DNA of 64,000 nt, taken from positions 62,001 to 126,000 of the forward strand of contig JBLXFH010000003.1 of the NCBI GenBank assembly GCA_048262255.1, read 5' to 3'. Source of the stretch: JABMNT01 sp048262255 (lineage in GTDB: Bacteria > Pseudomonadota > Alphaproteobacteria > Rhodospirillales > Casp-alpha2). Below the pieces are notes generated by a model that made no database searches, was not told where the DNA came from, and worked only from the letters and a program-made list of their open reading frames with translations. Positions 7,106 through 15,473 of the stretch are shown piece by piece. Position 1 is the first letter of the stretch; every line of letters begins with the position of its first letter. A program made the translations under genes and the position numbers.

Positions 7106-9154
7106 TCAGTTGCTCAGAAGTTTCGGCAAGTATAAGGCGACTTCCGGAACGAACATGACCGTAATCAAGCCAATGATCTGCAAACCGATGAACGGGATTA
7201 CAGAACGGAAGATTTCCTGCAGTGTAACATCCGCCGGAGCAACGGATTTCAGCCAGAAACAGGCCGGTCCGAAGGGGGGGGACAGGAAATAAATCTGGAT
7301 GTTCATGACAAACAGAACGCCAAACCAGACAGCGGCCCATTCGGGCTCCATACCCAGTTCTGGAGCAAGATGGACAATCACCGGTGCGAATACGGGAACC
7401 GTAATAAACGCAATGGCAATCCATTCCATGAACGTACCAAGGATAACCAGAATGCCCATCATTACAAAGATGATGCCAATTGCAGGCAATCCAAGGCCGG
7501 TAAACAAGCTGCGCATGAAATCGGCTCCGCCGATCAGATTGTAGATCCCGACAAAACTGACGGCACCCAGAATCAACCAGACAATCGTGCCCACGGTTGA
7601 CATGGTTCCTGCCAAGGCCTGAAGCATGAGGGGCCAACTGAACTTGTTGCGAACGGCCGCCACGATCATGGCACCAATGACACCAACGCCTGCAGCTTCC
7701 GTTACAGAGGCAATACCTGCATAAATCGATCCCATAACGCAGGCAATAAGTAGGATGCAGAGGACAACCGCAAACATACGGTCTTTCGACAGTTTGGTAT
7801 CGCCACCTGTCATTTCTGCTACTTCCTTTGCCGTTGGGGCAAGGTTGTGATTGAAATGGCAGCGGATCAGAACGTATATCGCGTAGAAAACGGCAAGCAT
7901 GAGGCCCGGCCCGGCCCCGGCTATGAACAGATCACCAATGGAAATCTCAGCCGAGAGGGCATAAACGATCATAATGATACTTGGAGGGATGAGCGTTGCG
8001 AGCGAGCCGGACGCGCAAATGACGCCGATCGACAGTTTTCGGTCATAGCCCAGCCGCAACATTTGCGGCAGTGCCACCAGGCCCAGCATAACGATCTCAC
8101 CACCCATAACGCCCGACATGGCCGCCAAGACTACAGCAACCGCAATAGTCTGAACTGCGACACCGCCGCGTAAATTACCGGCAAAGATCGACATGGCGTC
8201 GAACAGGTCCTTGGCGATACCTGCGCGTTCCAGAATGGACGCCATCAGCACGAACAGGGGAACCGCGATCAGCGGATACTTTTCCAGAAGACCAAAGGCA
8301 TTGCTTGAGACCAGATAAAGTCCGTTCGGCCCAAAAAAGAGCAAGGCACAAAGCACGGAAACAATAAGTGTCACAATGCCCAATGGCATACCTGTCATCA
8401 TCAGAAAGAGGAGTGTAACAACAATGCCCAAGCTGATGTAGCCGAGACCCCATTCACGGGCGTTTACGTGTTCTGTTGGATCAATGGCGATCAGAAAACT
8501 ACCGAATATGGCATCTGCTGACCCAAAGGCGCCATCATGGCCAATGTAATGGGCACAAATAAGAACGACCAGTCTGAGTACGATAAAAGCAGATATCGCG
8601 ATAATGACATTTTGCCAGAACGAGGACTGGAAGTGACGCTTCAGGTTAACCAGTAATTGAATGAGATAAATCAGAGAGCCGAAGGTAAGAGCCATTTTGA
8701 GCAGCATTGGCGCAGGCGAGTTAAAGGATGACCCGGCACGTTCAACCACGTCCATTGCCTCCAGAGACTGCACAAGCGTGTCACTGGCCAATAAAAACAG
8801 AGCAATAACACCAACCGCCATGGCCGACAGATCGAGCCACCAGCGTTTGTTGTCATCGACCATCAAATAAATAACGGTAATTCCGATATGGCGCTTGTGG
8901 AACGTGATATAGCCAGCCGAAAGCATCCAGGCCGTGGCACACAAAACCATGACAACTTCAAACGCCCACTGGGTTGGGGCATTAAGCACATAGCGCATGA
9001 ACACTTCGTAAACGGTGACCAGCGCGCAGAGTAAGTATAATTGAGAAACGGCGAGCCCACTAAAACGACTGAAGTGGTCGATTGCATTTTCGACCATTGA
9101 TTTAGGAGCATTTAAAGCCGCTGCAGAAGCATTTTCTGACGTTTGAATATCCAT
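7106..9154 (-). CDS. TRAP transporter permease, fused small and large membrane subunits
   Basis: A 682-residue protein that joins the two membrane subunits of a tripartite ATP-independent periplasmic transporter. Residues ~20-190 are the DctQ-like part with four helices; residues ~235-680 are the DctM-like part with a dozen helices and conserved segments such as MTGMPLGIVTL, GSLATLIPPSIIM and GTFMEWIAIAF. TRAP permeases use a sodium or proton gradient to import carboxylates, sulfonates or similar acids delivered by a periplasmic binding protein. The binding protein gene is directly upstream, with a hairpin in between, and a membrane microprotein gene follows. Length agrees with fused DctQM proteins. 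The substrate is not evident, but the facing catabolic operon suggests an organic acid. Confidence 0.93.
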   Translation of the reverse strand: MDIQTSENASAAALNAPKSMVENAIDHFSRFSGLAVSQLYLLCALVTVYEVFMRYVLNAPTQWAFEVVMVLCATAWMLSAGYITFHKRHIGITVIYLMVDDNKRWWLDLSAMAVGVIALFLLASDTLVQSLEAMDVVERAGSSFNSPAPMLLKMALTFGSLIYLIQLLVNLKRHFQSSFWQNVIIAISAFIVLRLVVLICAHYIGHDGAFGSADAIFGSFLIAIDPTEHVNAREWGLGYISLGIVVTLLFLMMTGMPLGIVTLIVSVLCALLFFGPNGLYLVSSNAFGLLEKYPLIAVPLFVLMASILERAGIAKDLFDAMSIFAGNLRGGVAVQTIAVAVVLAAMSGVMGGEIVMLGLVALPQMLRLGYDRKLSIGVICASGSLATLIPPSIIMIVYALSAEISIGDLFIAGAGPGLMLAVFYAIYVLIRCHFNHNLAPTAKEVAEMTGGDTKLSKDRMFAVVLCILLIACVMGSIYAGIASVTEAAGVGVIGAMIVAAVRNKFSWPLMLQALAGTMSTVGTIVWLILGAVSFVGIYNLIGGADFMRSLFTGLGLPAIGIIFVMMGILVILGTFMEWIAIAFITVPVFAPVIVHLAPELGMEPEWAAVWFGVLFVMNIQIYFLSPPFGPACFWLKSVAPADVTLQEIFRSVIPFIGLQIIGLITVMFVPEVALYLPKLLSN

Positions 9155-9184
9155 GATTTTCGCCTAAGAATTACTAAAAAAGTG

Positions 9185-9214
9185 CCCGGCCTATCGTCGT
9201 CATGATAGGCCGGG
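9185..9214 (-). terminator. Stem-loop between dctP and dctQM (attenuator or stabiliser)
   Basis: Perfect 11-base arms CCCGGCCTATC (9185-9195) and GATAGGCCGGG (9204-9214) flank an eight-base loop. On the minus strand the stem is followed by CACTTTTTTAG, like a weak intrinsic terminator. In TRAP and ABC operons a stem-loop at this place commonly makes the binding protein more abundant than the permease, by partial termination or 3'-end protection. Confidence 0.75.
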
Positions 9215-9219
9215 TTAAT

Positions 9220-9229
9220 ATGTATGCAT
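9220..9229. promoter_or_regulatory. Operator-like ATGTATGCAT in dctP-dctQM gap
   Basis: This ten-base site differs by one base from the perfect palindrome ATGTATACAT at 10384-10393 in the promoter region of the same operon. It lies in a wider near-palindrome, ATATGTATGCATAT. TGTATACA-type sites are typical of GntR-family repressors. It may be a secondary operator, or chance in AT-rich DNA. Confidence 0.35.
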
Positions 9230-9270
9230 ATTTTTGTTCTATCCAGAAAGGCTGGACAGATACTTAACGC

Positions 9271-10308
9271 TTATTTCAACAGTCCATATGCTTTCATGAA
9301 CTTGACGTTTGCATCGTAAGCTTCCTGAGCGAGAGGTGATTTTTTAGCAAAATCTTCCCAGGCACCAACGGCGATTGCCCGGAATTTGTTACGCTCTTCC
9401 AATGTCCAGTCAACAACTTCGGTAACTTGGCCACCGCCAGCTTGGTCGCGGGCGACCAGTTTGCGGTCTTCGAAATCGGATGCACGACGGATATCCGTAC
9501 TATATGCCATATACCAGACTTCAAGCAGCATGCGCTCCTGGTCTGTCATTTTGTCCCAAACCTTCTGGTTGATAACCATCTGGATAACGGCCATCGAGTG
9601 AATACCCGGGTAGATTGGGTATTTTGCAATTTTGTGCAGGCCACTGGACTCGTTGTTTACGTATGCGCTGGCATCTGCGGCATCAACAATGCCTTTTTCA
9701 AGGGATGTGTAGACTTCAGAGAAAGGAATAGCGACTGGAGACGCACCGGCACGGCGGAAGACTTCAGAAGCAAGACCTTCTGGCGAGCGGACTTTAACGC
9801 CTTTGAATTCTGCAACCGTACGAATCGGTTTTGTTGCAACAAATGCCTCACGAGCGAAGGGACCACAACCGATGACGTGAACGCCTTTGTTTGTGTATTT
9901 ATCAAACAGTTTTTGCAGAACTTCCTTGCCGCCACCGTTCATGCAGAACATTTGCATTTGATCCGTGGTATCATAACCGGCAATCAGATCACCCATAAGA
10001 GCAAAGCCAGCATCAAGACCTGAGAAATAGGCCGTCGCGTTCAAGTCACCATCGAGAATACCGTTTTTAACGGCGTTGATTGTTTCGCGGTGAGGAACAA
10101 TAGCTTTCGTTGGCTGAATATCAATTTTCAACAAACCGCCGGACATGATCTCCAATTTTGGAGCCCAAACTTCGGTCATATATTTTTGAGTAAAGCTACC
10201 AGCAGCATTGCTGGACTGAAATTTAAGTGTTTTCGCTTCAACGCTCATGGCCGAAACGGTCAAAGCAACAGCACCAATTGCTGTCGCCATGGTTAGTTTT
10301 TTTAACAT
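9271..10308 (-). CDS. TRAP transporter substrate-binding protein (DctP family)
   Basis: A 345-residue periplasmic binding protein. The N-terminus is a classic Sec signal peptide (MLKKLTMATAIGAVALTVSAMSVEA, cleavage probably after VEA). The mature part has the TRAP DctP features: KFQSSNAAGSFTQKYMTEVWAPKLEIMSGG, the VPHRE(T)INAVKNGILD region and GVKVRSPEG with the Arg that usually clamps a substrate carboxylate. It captures the substrate and delivers it to the DctQM permease encoded next in the operon. The start has an AGGGAGAA site about nine bases upstream. It faces the aminotransferase/BKACE operon across a 233-base region, which suggests joint control with that pathway. Confidence 0.93.
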   Translation of the reverse strand: MLKKLTMATAIGAVALTVSAMSVEAKTLKFQSSNAAGSFTQKYMTEVWAPKLEIMSGGLLKIDIQPTKAIVPHRETINAVKNGILDGDLNATAYFSGLDAGFALMGDLIAGYDTTDQMQMFCMNGGGKEVLQKLFDKYTNKGVHVIGCGPFAREAFVATKPIRTVAEFKGVKVRSPEGLASEVFRRAGASPVAIPFSEVYTSLEKGIVDAADASAYVNNESSGLHKIAKYPIYPGIHSMAVIQMVINQKVWDKMTDQERMLLEVWYMAYSTDIRRASDFEDRKLVARDQAGGGQVTEVVDWTLEERNKFRAIAVGAWEDFAKKSPLAQEAYDANVKFMKAYGLLK

Positions 10309-10541
10309 ATAATATTCTCCCTATCGAATATATCCTGATATGCGTTAATTTACGCGTCTTGTTTATGAACGGGCTGGATATTAATGTATACATAGTGCAG
10401 GTCAAGGATTACAAATGTTACCATATTAACTCATTGATAATAATATATAAATTTCAGATCATAATAAAAAATCCTGAAAAAATTACGAATATTTACAAAT
10501 AGCGCGTCATTAAAACGCCTGAAAATCAGGGAAGTTTCCAT
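10309..10541. promoter_or_regulatory. Divergent control region of TRAP and catabolic operons
   Basis: This 233-base AT-rich gap separates dctP (minus) from the aminotransferase gene (plus). It contains the perfect palindrome ATGTATACAT at 10384-10393, flanked by AT-rich DNA, which looks like a GntR-family operator. Its position about 75 bases from dctP would suit repression of that promoter. No regulator gene is encoded in the neighbouring operons, so the regulator would be elsewhere. Confidence 0.5.
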
Positions 10542-11771
10542 ATGAAAGATTTCGACTTTACATCGCTTCTTAAAGCCGGTTTACCAGCAGCATCCGCCGC
10601 CCCCTGGTCCGGATATCCGAAGTATTATTTTATTGGCGGCAACAATGACGCCGATAGCCTGCCTGTTGATAAACTGGCCAATATTGCCAAGCAGGTCATG
10701 GAGCGCCAAGGCAAGTCTCTGGCCTGTTACGGAATGGGGCAGGGGCCTCAGGGATATTTGCCGCTGCGAGAACTGATCGTCGAGAAGTTAAAGAATCGGG
10801 CCGGTCTTGATTGCCACACGGATGAAATACTGGTGACTTCCGGCTCTCTGCAGGCCATGGACCTCGTCAACGAGATGCTGGTTGATCGTGGCGACACCGT
10901 ATTGATTGAAGAATCATGTTATGGTGGCGCTATCACCCGATTGAACCGGTTGGGCGCGAATGTCATCGGGATTGATCTGGACGAAGACGGTATGCGGATG
11001 GATCATCTGGAATCCGTGTTGGCTGATCTGAAACAAAAAGGCATTCGTCCAAAATTCATTTATACGATTCCCACGGTTCAAAATCCGACAGGAACGGTGA
11101 TGCCAAAAGAACGGCGTCTGGAGCTTTTGCGGCTGGCAACATCTTATAACGTACCGATTTTTGAAGATGATTGTTATGCCGATTTGCTATGGGAAGGCGA
11201 ACGTCCACCAGCCATCCGCGCATTGGATACCACAGGCCGGGTGATTTATTGCGGTTCTTTTTCAAAGTCTGTCGCACCGGCGTTTCGAATCGGATATCTG
11301 GCTGCGGACTGGCCGGTGATTGCCCAGATATTGCCCCTTAAGACGGACGCGGGCACGGGCGCGGTCGAACAATTGATTCTTGCAGAATATGCAGCGCAGG
11401 AATTTGATCAACACGTTGCTGATCTTAGTGAGGTGCTACGCGACAAATGCCAAACCATGGCCGATGCACTGGCTGAGCAATTTGGCGCTTCGGCTGAATT
11501 TACAATGCCAAAAGGTGGCATCTTTATTTGGGTGACAATGCCCGATTCCGTCAATACCACCGAATTGGCGCAAATTGCTCAGGCGGAAGGCGTCGCCATC
11601 AACCCGGGGGCAGAATGGGTTGCGGATTCAGCCAAGGGAACTCAACGCATGCGGCTTTGTTTTGCAAATCCGTCCAAGCAGGAAATTCGCGAGGGTATCA
11701 AAGCGCTGGCGGATATCTGTCATCGGGAAACCGGCGTCCCTGAACGCAGCGCCAATATACCCCGTTCATAA
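10542..11771 (+). CDS. PLP-dependent aminotransferase (class I/II, MocR/LysN-like)
   Basis: A 409-residue fold-type I aminotransferase. The PLP Schiff-base lysine is K242 in CGSFSKSVAPAFRIGYL; NPTG (181-184) and FEDDCYADL (D209/D210) contribute to cofactor binding, and YGMGQGPQGYLPLRE is the usual N-terminal signature. The closest described relatives by motif are 2-aminoadipate/aromatic aminotransferases and the catalytic half of MocR regulators; there is no DNA-binding domain here. The reaction is transfer of an amino group between an amino acid and a 2-oxo acid in the cytoplasm. A good AGGGAAG ribosome site precedes the ATG. It is the first gene of an operon with RraA-like, SDR, dehydrogenase and BKACE genes, so the substrate is probably an intermediate or the imported compound of that pathway. 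Confidence 0.9.
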   Translation: MKDFDFTSLLKAGLPAASAAPWSGYPKYYFIGGNNDADSLPVDKLANIAKQVMERQGKSLACYGMGQGPQGYLPLRELIVEKLKNRAGLDCHTDEILVTSGSLQAMDLVNEMLVDRGDTVLIEESCYGGAITRLNRLGANVIGIDLDEDGMRMDHLESVLADLKQKGIRPKFIYTIPTVQNPTGTVMPKERRLELLRLATSYNVPIFEDDCYADLLWEGERPPAIRALDTTGRVIYCGSFSKSVAPAFRIGYLAADWPVIAQILPLKTDAGTGAVEQLILAEYAAQEFDQHVADLSEVLRDKCQTMADALAEQFGASAEFTMPKGGIFIWVTMPDSVNTTELAQIAQAEGVAINPGAEWVADSAKGTQRMRLCFANPSKQEIREGIKALADICHRETGVPERSANIPRS

Positions 11772-11816
11772 ACAGACAATCACCACAAAAAGTGAGAGCA
11801 TAAAAGGGAGGTATTT

Positions 11817-12515
11817 ATGACTACGCTCAGCAATTTCGATATTCAAAAGCTTGCCCAATGGGATACGCCGACAATTTGCAATGCCCTTGAGGTCACCTGC
11901 CCAGAGCGGCGTGGATTCGGTTATACTGTTGAGCCCCTGGTTTGTTTCGATGCATCACTTCCGCCTATGGTGGGGCGGGCGCGCACGGCGATGATCCGGG
12001 CCGCGCAACCGCACCCTGGAGGATCCAACAGCCTAAAGGATCGCGTTGGCTGGTATGAGTATGTAGCGGATGCCGAAGGCCCGACGATTGTTGTTATTCA
12101 GGACGTTGACCCGAAACCCGGCGTTGGCGCGTTCTGGGGAGAGGTTCATACGGCCGTCCACAAAGGACTTGGGGCTTTGGGGGTCGTGACCAATGGCTCG
12201 TACCGCGATATTCCGGACAATGCGCCCGGCTTTCAGTTGTTGGGTGGTATGATTGGTCCCAGTCATGCCTTTGTTCATCTGGTCGACTACAGCGTTCCGG
12301 TCATCGTCAATGGTATGGAAGTCAAACCAGACGACATCATTCATGCCGATCAGCATGGCGCTGTAGTGGTTCCTGACGATATGGTTTTACAGATACCGGA
12401 TGCGGTTGATTTTATGATCCGCAAAGAAAAGGTCATTCTGGATGCGGCGCGTTCGCCGGATTTCAATATTGATGTTTTGAAACTGGCCATTCAGGATCAG
12501 GGTGAAATTCACTAG
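11817..12515 (+). CDS. RraA-like protein (HMG/CHA aldolase-oxaloacetate decarboxylase family)
   Basis: A 232-residue member of the RraA/HMG-CHA aldolase family. Features include the N-terminal DTPTICNALE segment, the loop GVVTNGSYRDI where the family has the conserved Arg-Asp pair that binds substrate and metal, and VHADQHGAVVVPDD near the C-terminus (here IIHADQHGAVVVPDD). Enzymes of this family split 4-hydroxy-4-methyl-2-oxoglutarate-type compounds or decarboxylate oxaloacetate with Mg2+; others only regulate RNase E. The catabolic operon context favours an enzyme, a lyase or decarboxylase for a keto acid. A very strong GGGAGGT ribosome site lies seven bases before the ATG, and the gene is 45 bases after the aminotransferase. 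Confidence 0.85.
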   Translation: MTTLSNFDIQKLAQWDTPTICNALEVTCPERRGFGYTVEPLVCFDASLPPMVGRARTAMIRAAQPHPGGSNSLKDRVGWYEYVADAEGPTIVVIQDVDPKPGVGAFWGEVHTAVHKGLGALGVVTNGSYRDIPDNAPGFQLLGGMIGPSHAFVHLVDYSVPVIVNGMEVKPDDIIHADQHGAVVVPDDMVLQIPDAVDFMIRKEKVILDAARSPDFNIDVLKLAIQDQGEIH

Positions 12516-12585
12516 TTATGCCGTTTTGGGCTTTACGTTACACGGCGCGCCGATAATTCTATAAAGAAAACAGGGAGAAACAATA

Positions 12586-13362
12586 ATGTCGACCAAAGGG
12601 ATAGAGGGACAGCGTGTCCTGATTACAGCCGGTGCTTCGGGAATCGGGCGTGCGATGGCGGATTTGTTGATCGCGAACGGTGCAAAAATACATATTTGTG
12701 ACATTGCTGATAATTTTTTGGCGGATTTCGCAAAAGCGCATCCCACAGCCGGTGTCACCAAAGCCGATGTTTCCAGTGAAGCGGATGTCGATCGGTTATT
12801 TGCAGACGTGAAGCAAACACTGGGTGGTCTGGATGCACTGATTAATAATGCCGGTATCGCCGGACCGACCAAACCCGTTGAGGAGATTACGCCCGACGAA
12901 TGGCGGCGTTGTCTGGATATCGGTTTGACCGGTCAATTCCTCTGCGCCCGTTTGGCTGTGCCTATGTTGAAAGCATCCGGCGGTGGCTCGATGATCAATA
13001 TGTCATCGGTAGCCGGAAAGTACGGTTTCCCCAATCGCTCTCCTTATTCAGCAGTCAAATACGGGGTAATCGGCATTACGGAAACCTTTGCCAGAGAGTT
13101 GGGACCGTCGAATATCCGGGTTAATGCCATTCAGCCGGGCTTGGTCGAAGGTCCGAGGATTGATGCGGTCATCAGCGCGCGAGCTGAACGGGAAGGCCGC
13201 ACATCGGATGAGGTCCGGGCCCACATGATGGAGAAAACATCGCTGCGACGGCCGGTAACGGCCGGAGATGTGGCCGAGATGGCGATGTTTTTACTGTCCG
13301 ATGCGGCGCGCAATATTTCCGGGCAATCGATTGCCGTCGATGCCAACGTTGAAACCCTGTAA
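12586..13362 (+). CDS. SDR-family oxidoreductase of the BKACE operon
   Basis: A 258-residue classical short-chain dehydrogenase. The Rossmann motif is TAGASGIG instead of the common TGGxSGIG; NNAG and the catalytic Ser-Tyr-Lys triad (MSSVAGKYGFPNRSPYSAVKYG) are complete, and the C-terminus has the expected SGQSIAVDANVE segment. An aspartate after the second beta strand (CDIAD) suggests NAD rather than NADP. It probably oxidises a hydroxyl group of the pathway substrate. It follows the RraA-like gene after 70 bases with a GGGAGAA ribosome site and is followed after 11 bases by the CRYL1-like dehydrogenase, so both act on the same or consecutive intermediates. Confidence 0.9.
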   Translation: MSTKGIEGQRVLITAGASGIGRAMADLLIANGAKIHICDIADNFLADFAKAHPTAGVTKADVSSEADVDRLFADVKQTLGGLDALINNAGIAGPTKPVEEITPDEWRRCLDIGLTGQFLCARLAVPMLKASGGGSMINMSSVAGKYGFPNRSPYSAVKYGVIGITETFARELGPSNIRVNAIQPGLVEGPRIDAVISARAEREGRTSDEVRAHMMEKTSLRRPVTAGDVAEMAMFLLSDAARNISGQSIAVDANVETL

Positions 13363-13373
13363 GGAGATATCCG

Positions 13374-14324
13374 TTGGCTAGAATTGCAATTGTCGGCAGC
13401 GGCTTTATCGGGCGCGCCTGGGCCATCAGCTATGCACGGGCCGGTCATGATGTGGTGATGTGGGACGTTGAGCCGGATGCCCCGGCGAAGGCCGTTTCCT
13501 ATATTGAAGGGGTTCTGGATGATTTGCACCAGAACGGACTTTTGAATGGAAAGTCACAAACGGAAGTTCTGGGTTTTATATCCACATCCGGCGATCTGGC
13601 TGACGCGTTGAGTGGTGTCGATTACGTCCAGGAAAACACGCCGGAAAATCTCGAGATTAAAAAACCGATGTTTGCCCAACTGGATGCGTTGGCGCCTAAG
13701 ACTGCCATTCTGGCTAGTTCCACCTCGGCCATTTTGCCGTCGAAGTTTACCGAAGAACTGTCCGGTCGCGGTCGCTGTCTTGTCGTCCACCCCATAAACC
13801 CGCCTTATCTGGTGCCTGCTGTAGAAATCGTTCCGGCACCTTGGACGACCCCCGAAACCGTTGAGACGGCGCGCAAACTCCTAGTTTCTGCCGGGCATCA
13901 ACCCATTGTCATGAAGCGCGAACTGGACGGGTTTGTCATGAACCGCATGCAGGGGGCACTTTTAGAAGAGGCCTTCCGTCTGGTCGCCGATGGTTATGCG
14001 ACCATTGAGGATGTGGATATTGGTATTCGGGAAGGCCTGGCGCTGCGCTGGTCTTTCATGGGCCCGTTTGAGACCATCGATCTGAATGCGCCGGGTGGAG
14101 TGCGTGACTATGTGGAACGCTATCAGGGTATTTACGAGCGGATTTTTCCATCAACACAGCGGCGCGTTGACTGGGAAGGGAAGGTCCTCGATCAGATCGA
14201 ATCCGATCGCCGTAAAAAATTGCCGGAAGATCAACTGGTCACGCGTCAGGTTTGGCGGGACCGTCGCCTGATGGCGCTTGCCGCCCATAAACAAAAAGCC
14301 GCCAAAGACATCGATAACGAATAG
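13374..14324 (+). CDS. 3-hydroxyacyl-CoA dehydrogenase family protein, lambda-crystallin/L-gulonate 3-dehydrogenase-like
   Basis: A 316-residue NAD-dependent dehydrogenase. The start is TTG at 13374, supported by AAGGAGATAT seven bases upstream and by the immediate GxGxxG Rossmann motif (IVGSGFIGRAW). The catalytic region VVHPINPPYLVPAVEIVP, the DGFVMNRMQGALLEEAFRLV segment and LRWSFMGPFETIDLNAPGG match lambda-crystallin (CRYL1, L-gulonate 3-dehydrogenase) and L-carnitine dehydrogenase more closely than fatty-acid HCDH proteins. These enzymes oxidise a free 3-hydroxy acid to a 3-keto acid. That product is the type of substrate cleaved by the BKACE enzyme encoded 12 bases downstream, which makes a two-step relay likely. 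The actual hydroxy acid is unknown. Confidence 0.9.
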   Translation: MARIAIVGSGFIGRAWAISYARAGHDVVMWDVEPDAPAKAVSYIEGVLDDLHQNGLLNGKSQTEVLGFISTSGDLADALSGVDYVQENTPENLEIKKPMFAQLDALAPKTAILASSTSAILPSKFTEELSGRGRCLVVHPINPPYLVPAVEIVPAPWTTPETVETARKLLVSAGHQPIVMKRELDGFVMNRMQGALLEEAFRLVADGYATIEDVDIGIREGLALRWSFMGPFETIDLNAPGGVRDYVERYQGIYERIFPSTQRRVDWEGKVLDQIESDRRKKLPEDQLVTRQVWRDRRLMALAAHKQKAAKDIDNE

Positions 14325-14336
14325 GGAGAATTTTTC

Positions 14337-15269
14337 ATGGCCAGTTCAAATAAAGTCGTCATCACTTGTGCTATCACGGGCGGTATTCATACGCCAACTA
14401 TGACGCCGCACCTGCCGATCACGCCGGATGAGATCACCGACGAAGCGGTTGCCGCCGCAGAAGCCGGAGCATCAGTCATCCACCTGCATGCCCGCAACCC
14501 GGAAACCGGCAAGCCCGATCAATCACCGGAAGCTTTTGCCAAGTTCCTGCCGCGTATCAAACAGGCAACCGCCGCCGCCATCAATATCACCACGGGTGGC
14601 GCACCGAACATGACCGTTGAGGAACGTGTAAAGCCAGCGGCGCAATTCGCGCCAGAAGTTGCGTCCCTGAATATGGGTACGATGAATTTTGGTTTGTTCC
14701 CGCTGGCCGAGAAATACAAAGAGTTCAAATACGACTGGGAAAAGCCGTTTTTTGAAGGAACTCGCGACGGGTTTTTCCGAAATACCTTTGCCGATATCGA
14801 GTATGTCCTGGAAACCTGTTACAACAACGACACGCGCTTTGAGTTCGAATGTTACGATATTTCTCACCTTTATAATCTCGCGCATTTTGTACAGCGGGGC
14901 CTCGTCAAGGCGCCGTTCTTTGTGCAATCCGTGTTTGGTATTCTGGGTGGTATCGGCACACACCCGGAAGACGTCATGCATATGAAACGCACGGCTGATC
15001 GTCTGTTTGGTGATGATATGCGTTGGTCAGTGCTGGGTGCAGGCGCATCGCAAATGCGTATTGCTGCGCAAGCTGCGGCCATGGGGGGCAATATCCGTGT
15101 GGGGCTGGAAGACAGCATATGGGCTGGCAAAGGCATTCTTGCCAAGTCGAATGCCGATCAGGTGACCATGGCGCGCAAGATTATCGAAGGTCTTGGTTTG
15201 CAGGTTGCAAGCCCGGATGATGCGCGCGAGATTCTGCAGTTGAAAGGGGCTGACCGGACGAATATTTAA
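14337..15269 (+). CDS. Beta-keto acid cleavage enzyme (BKACE, DUF849)
   Basis: A 310-residue enzyme of the BKACE family, founded by 3-keto-5-aminohexanoate cleavage enzyme. It has the N-terminal ITCAITGGIHTPTMTP strand with T/P-rich substrate loop, the zinc motif VIHLHARNPETGKP (HxH), and the later segments LNMGTMNFG and RVGLEDSIW. The family joins a beta-keto acid with acetyl-CoA and releases acetoacetate plus the CoA ester of the shortened acid. A GGGAGAA ribosome site lies about eight bases upstream. It follows the CRYL1-like dehydrogenase with a short gap. Because BKACE specificity varies widely (aminohexanoate, dehydrocarnitine, 3-oxoadipate and others), the context here is informative but not decisive. 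Confidence 0.93.
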   Translation: MASSNKVVITCAITGGIHTPTMTPHLPITPDEITDEAVAAAEAGASVIHLHARNPETGKPDQSPEAFAKFLPRIKQATAAAINITTGGAPNMTVEERVKPAAQFAPEVASLNMGTMNFGLFPLAEKYKEFKYDWEKPFFEGTRDGFFRNTFADIEYVLETCYNNDTRFEFECYDISHLYNLAHFVQRGLVKAPFFVQSVFGILGGIGTHPEDVMHMKRTADRLFGDDMRWSVLGAGASQMRIAAQAAAMGGNIRVGLEDSIWAGKGILAKSNADQVTMARKIIEGLGLQVASPDDAREILQLKGADRTNI

Positions 15270-15324
15270 AGTTCCGGTATCTGGTTCATTTTATGTACCA
15301 TGCCATGTTTGAAGGAATACGCTG

Positions 15325-15352
15325 CCCTGAGTTCGATGGCTCAGGGGGCTTT
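15325..15352 (+). terminator. Weak stem-loop after the BKACE gene
   Basis: Arms CCCTGAG (15325-15331) and CTCAGGG (15340-15346) enclose an eight-base loop, and the stem is followed by GGCTTTT. The short T tract makes this a modest terminator candidate in the 204-base gap before the next gene. Confidence 0.4.
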
Positions 15353-15473
15353 TGCCTGATTTGTCGCACCGGGTTTCTTGTCAGGTCTGATATTTAACCC
15401 TTTTCAAATTGGCAGATGTCCGCGATATACATTTCCCATAAGGAAAAGAAGTTTTTGAAACAGGAGAACGAAA

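Noticed and set aside
9427..10023. 198-codon plus-strand frame opposite dctP
   Set aside because: dctP has a signal peptide and complete family motifs. The opposing frame has no recognised domain or ribosome site.
12586..13362. Possible pseudogene because of TAGASGIG in place of TGGxSGIG
   Set aside because: The frame is full length, the catalytic Ser-Tyr-Lys set is complete and substitution at that position is tolerated in SDR enzymes.
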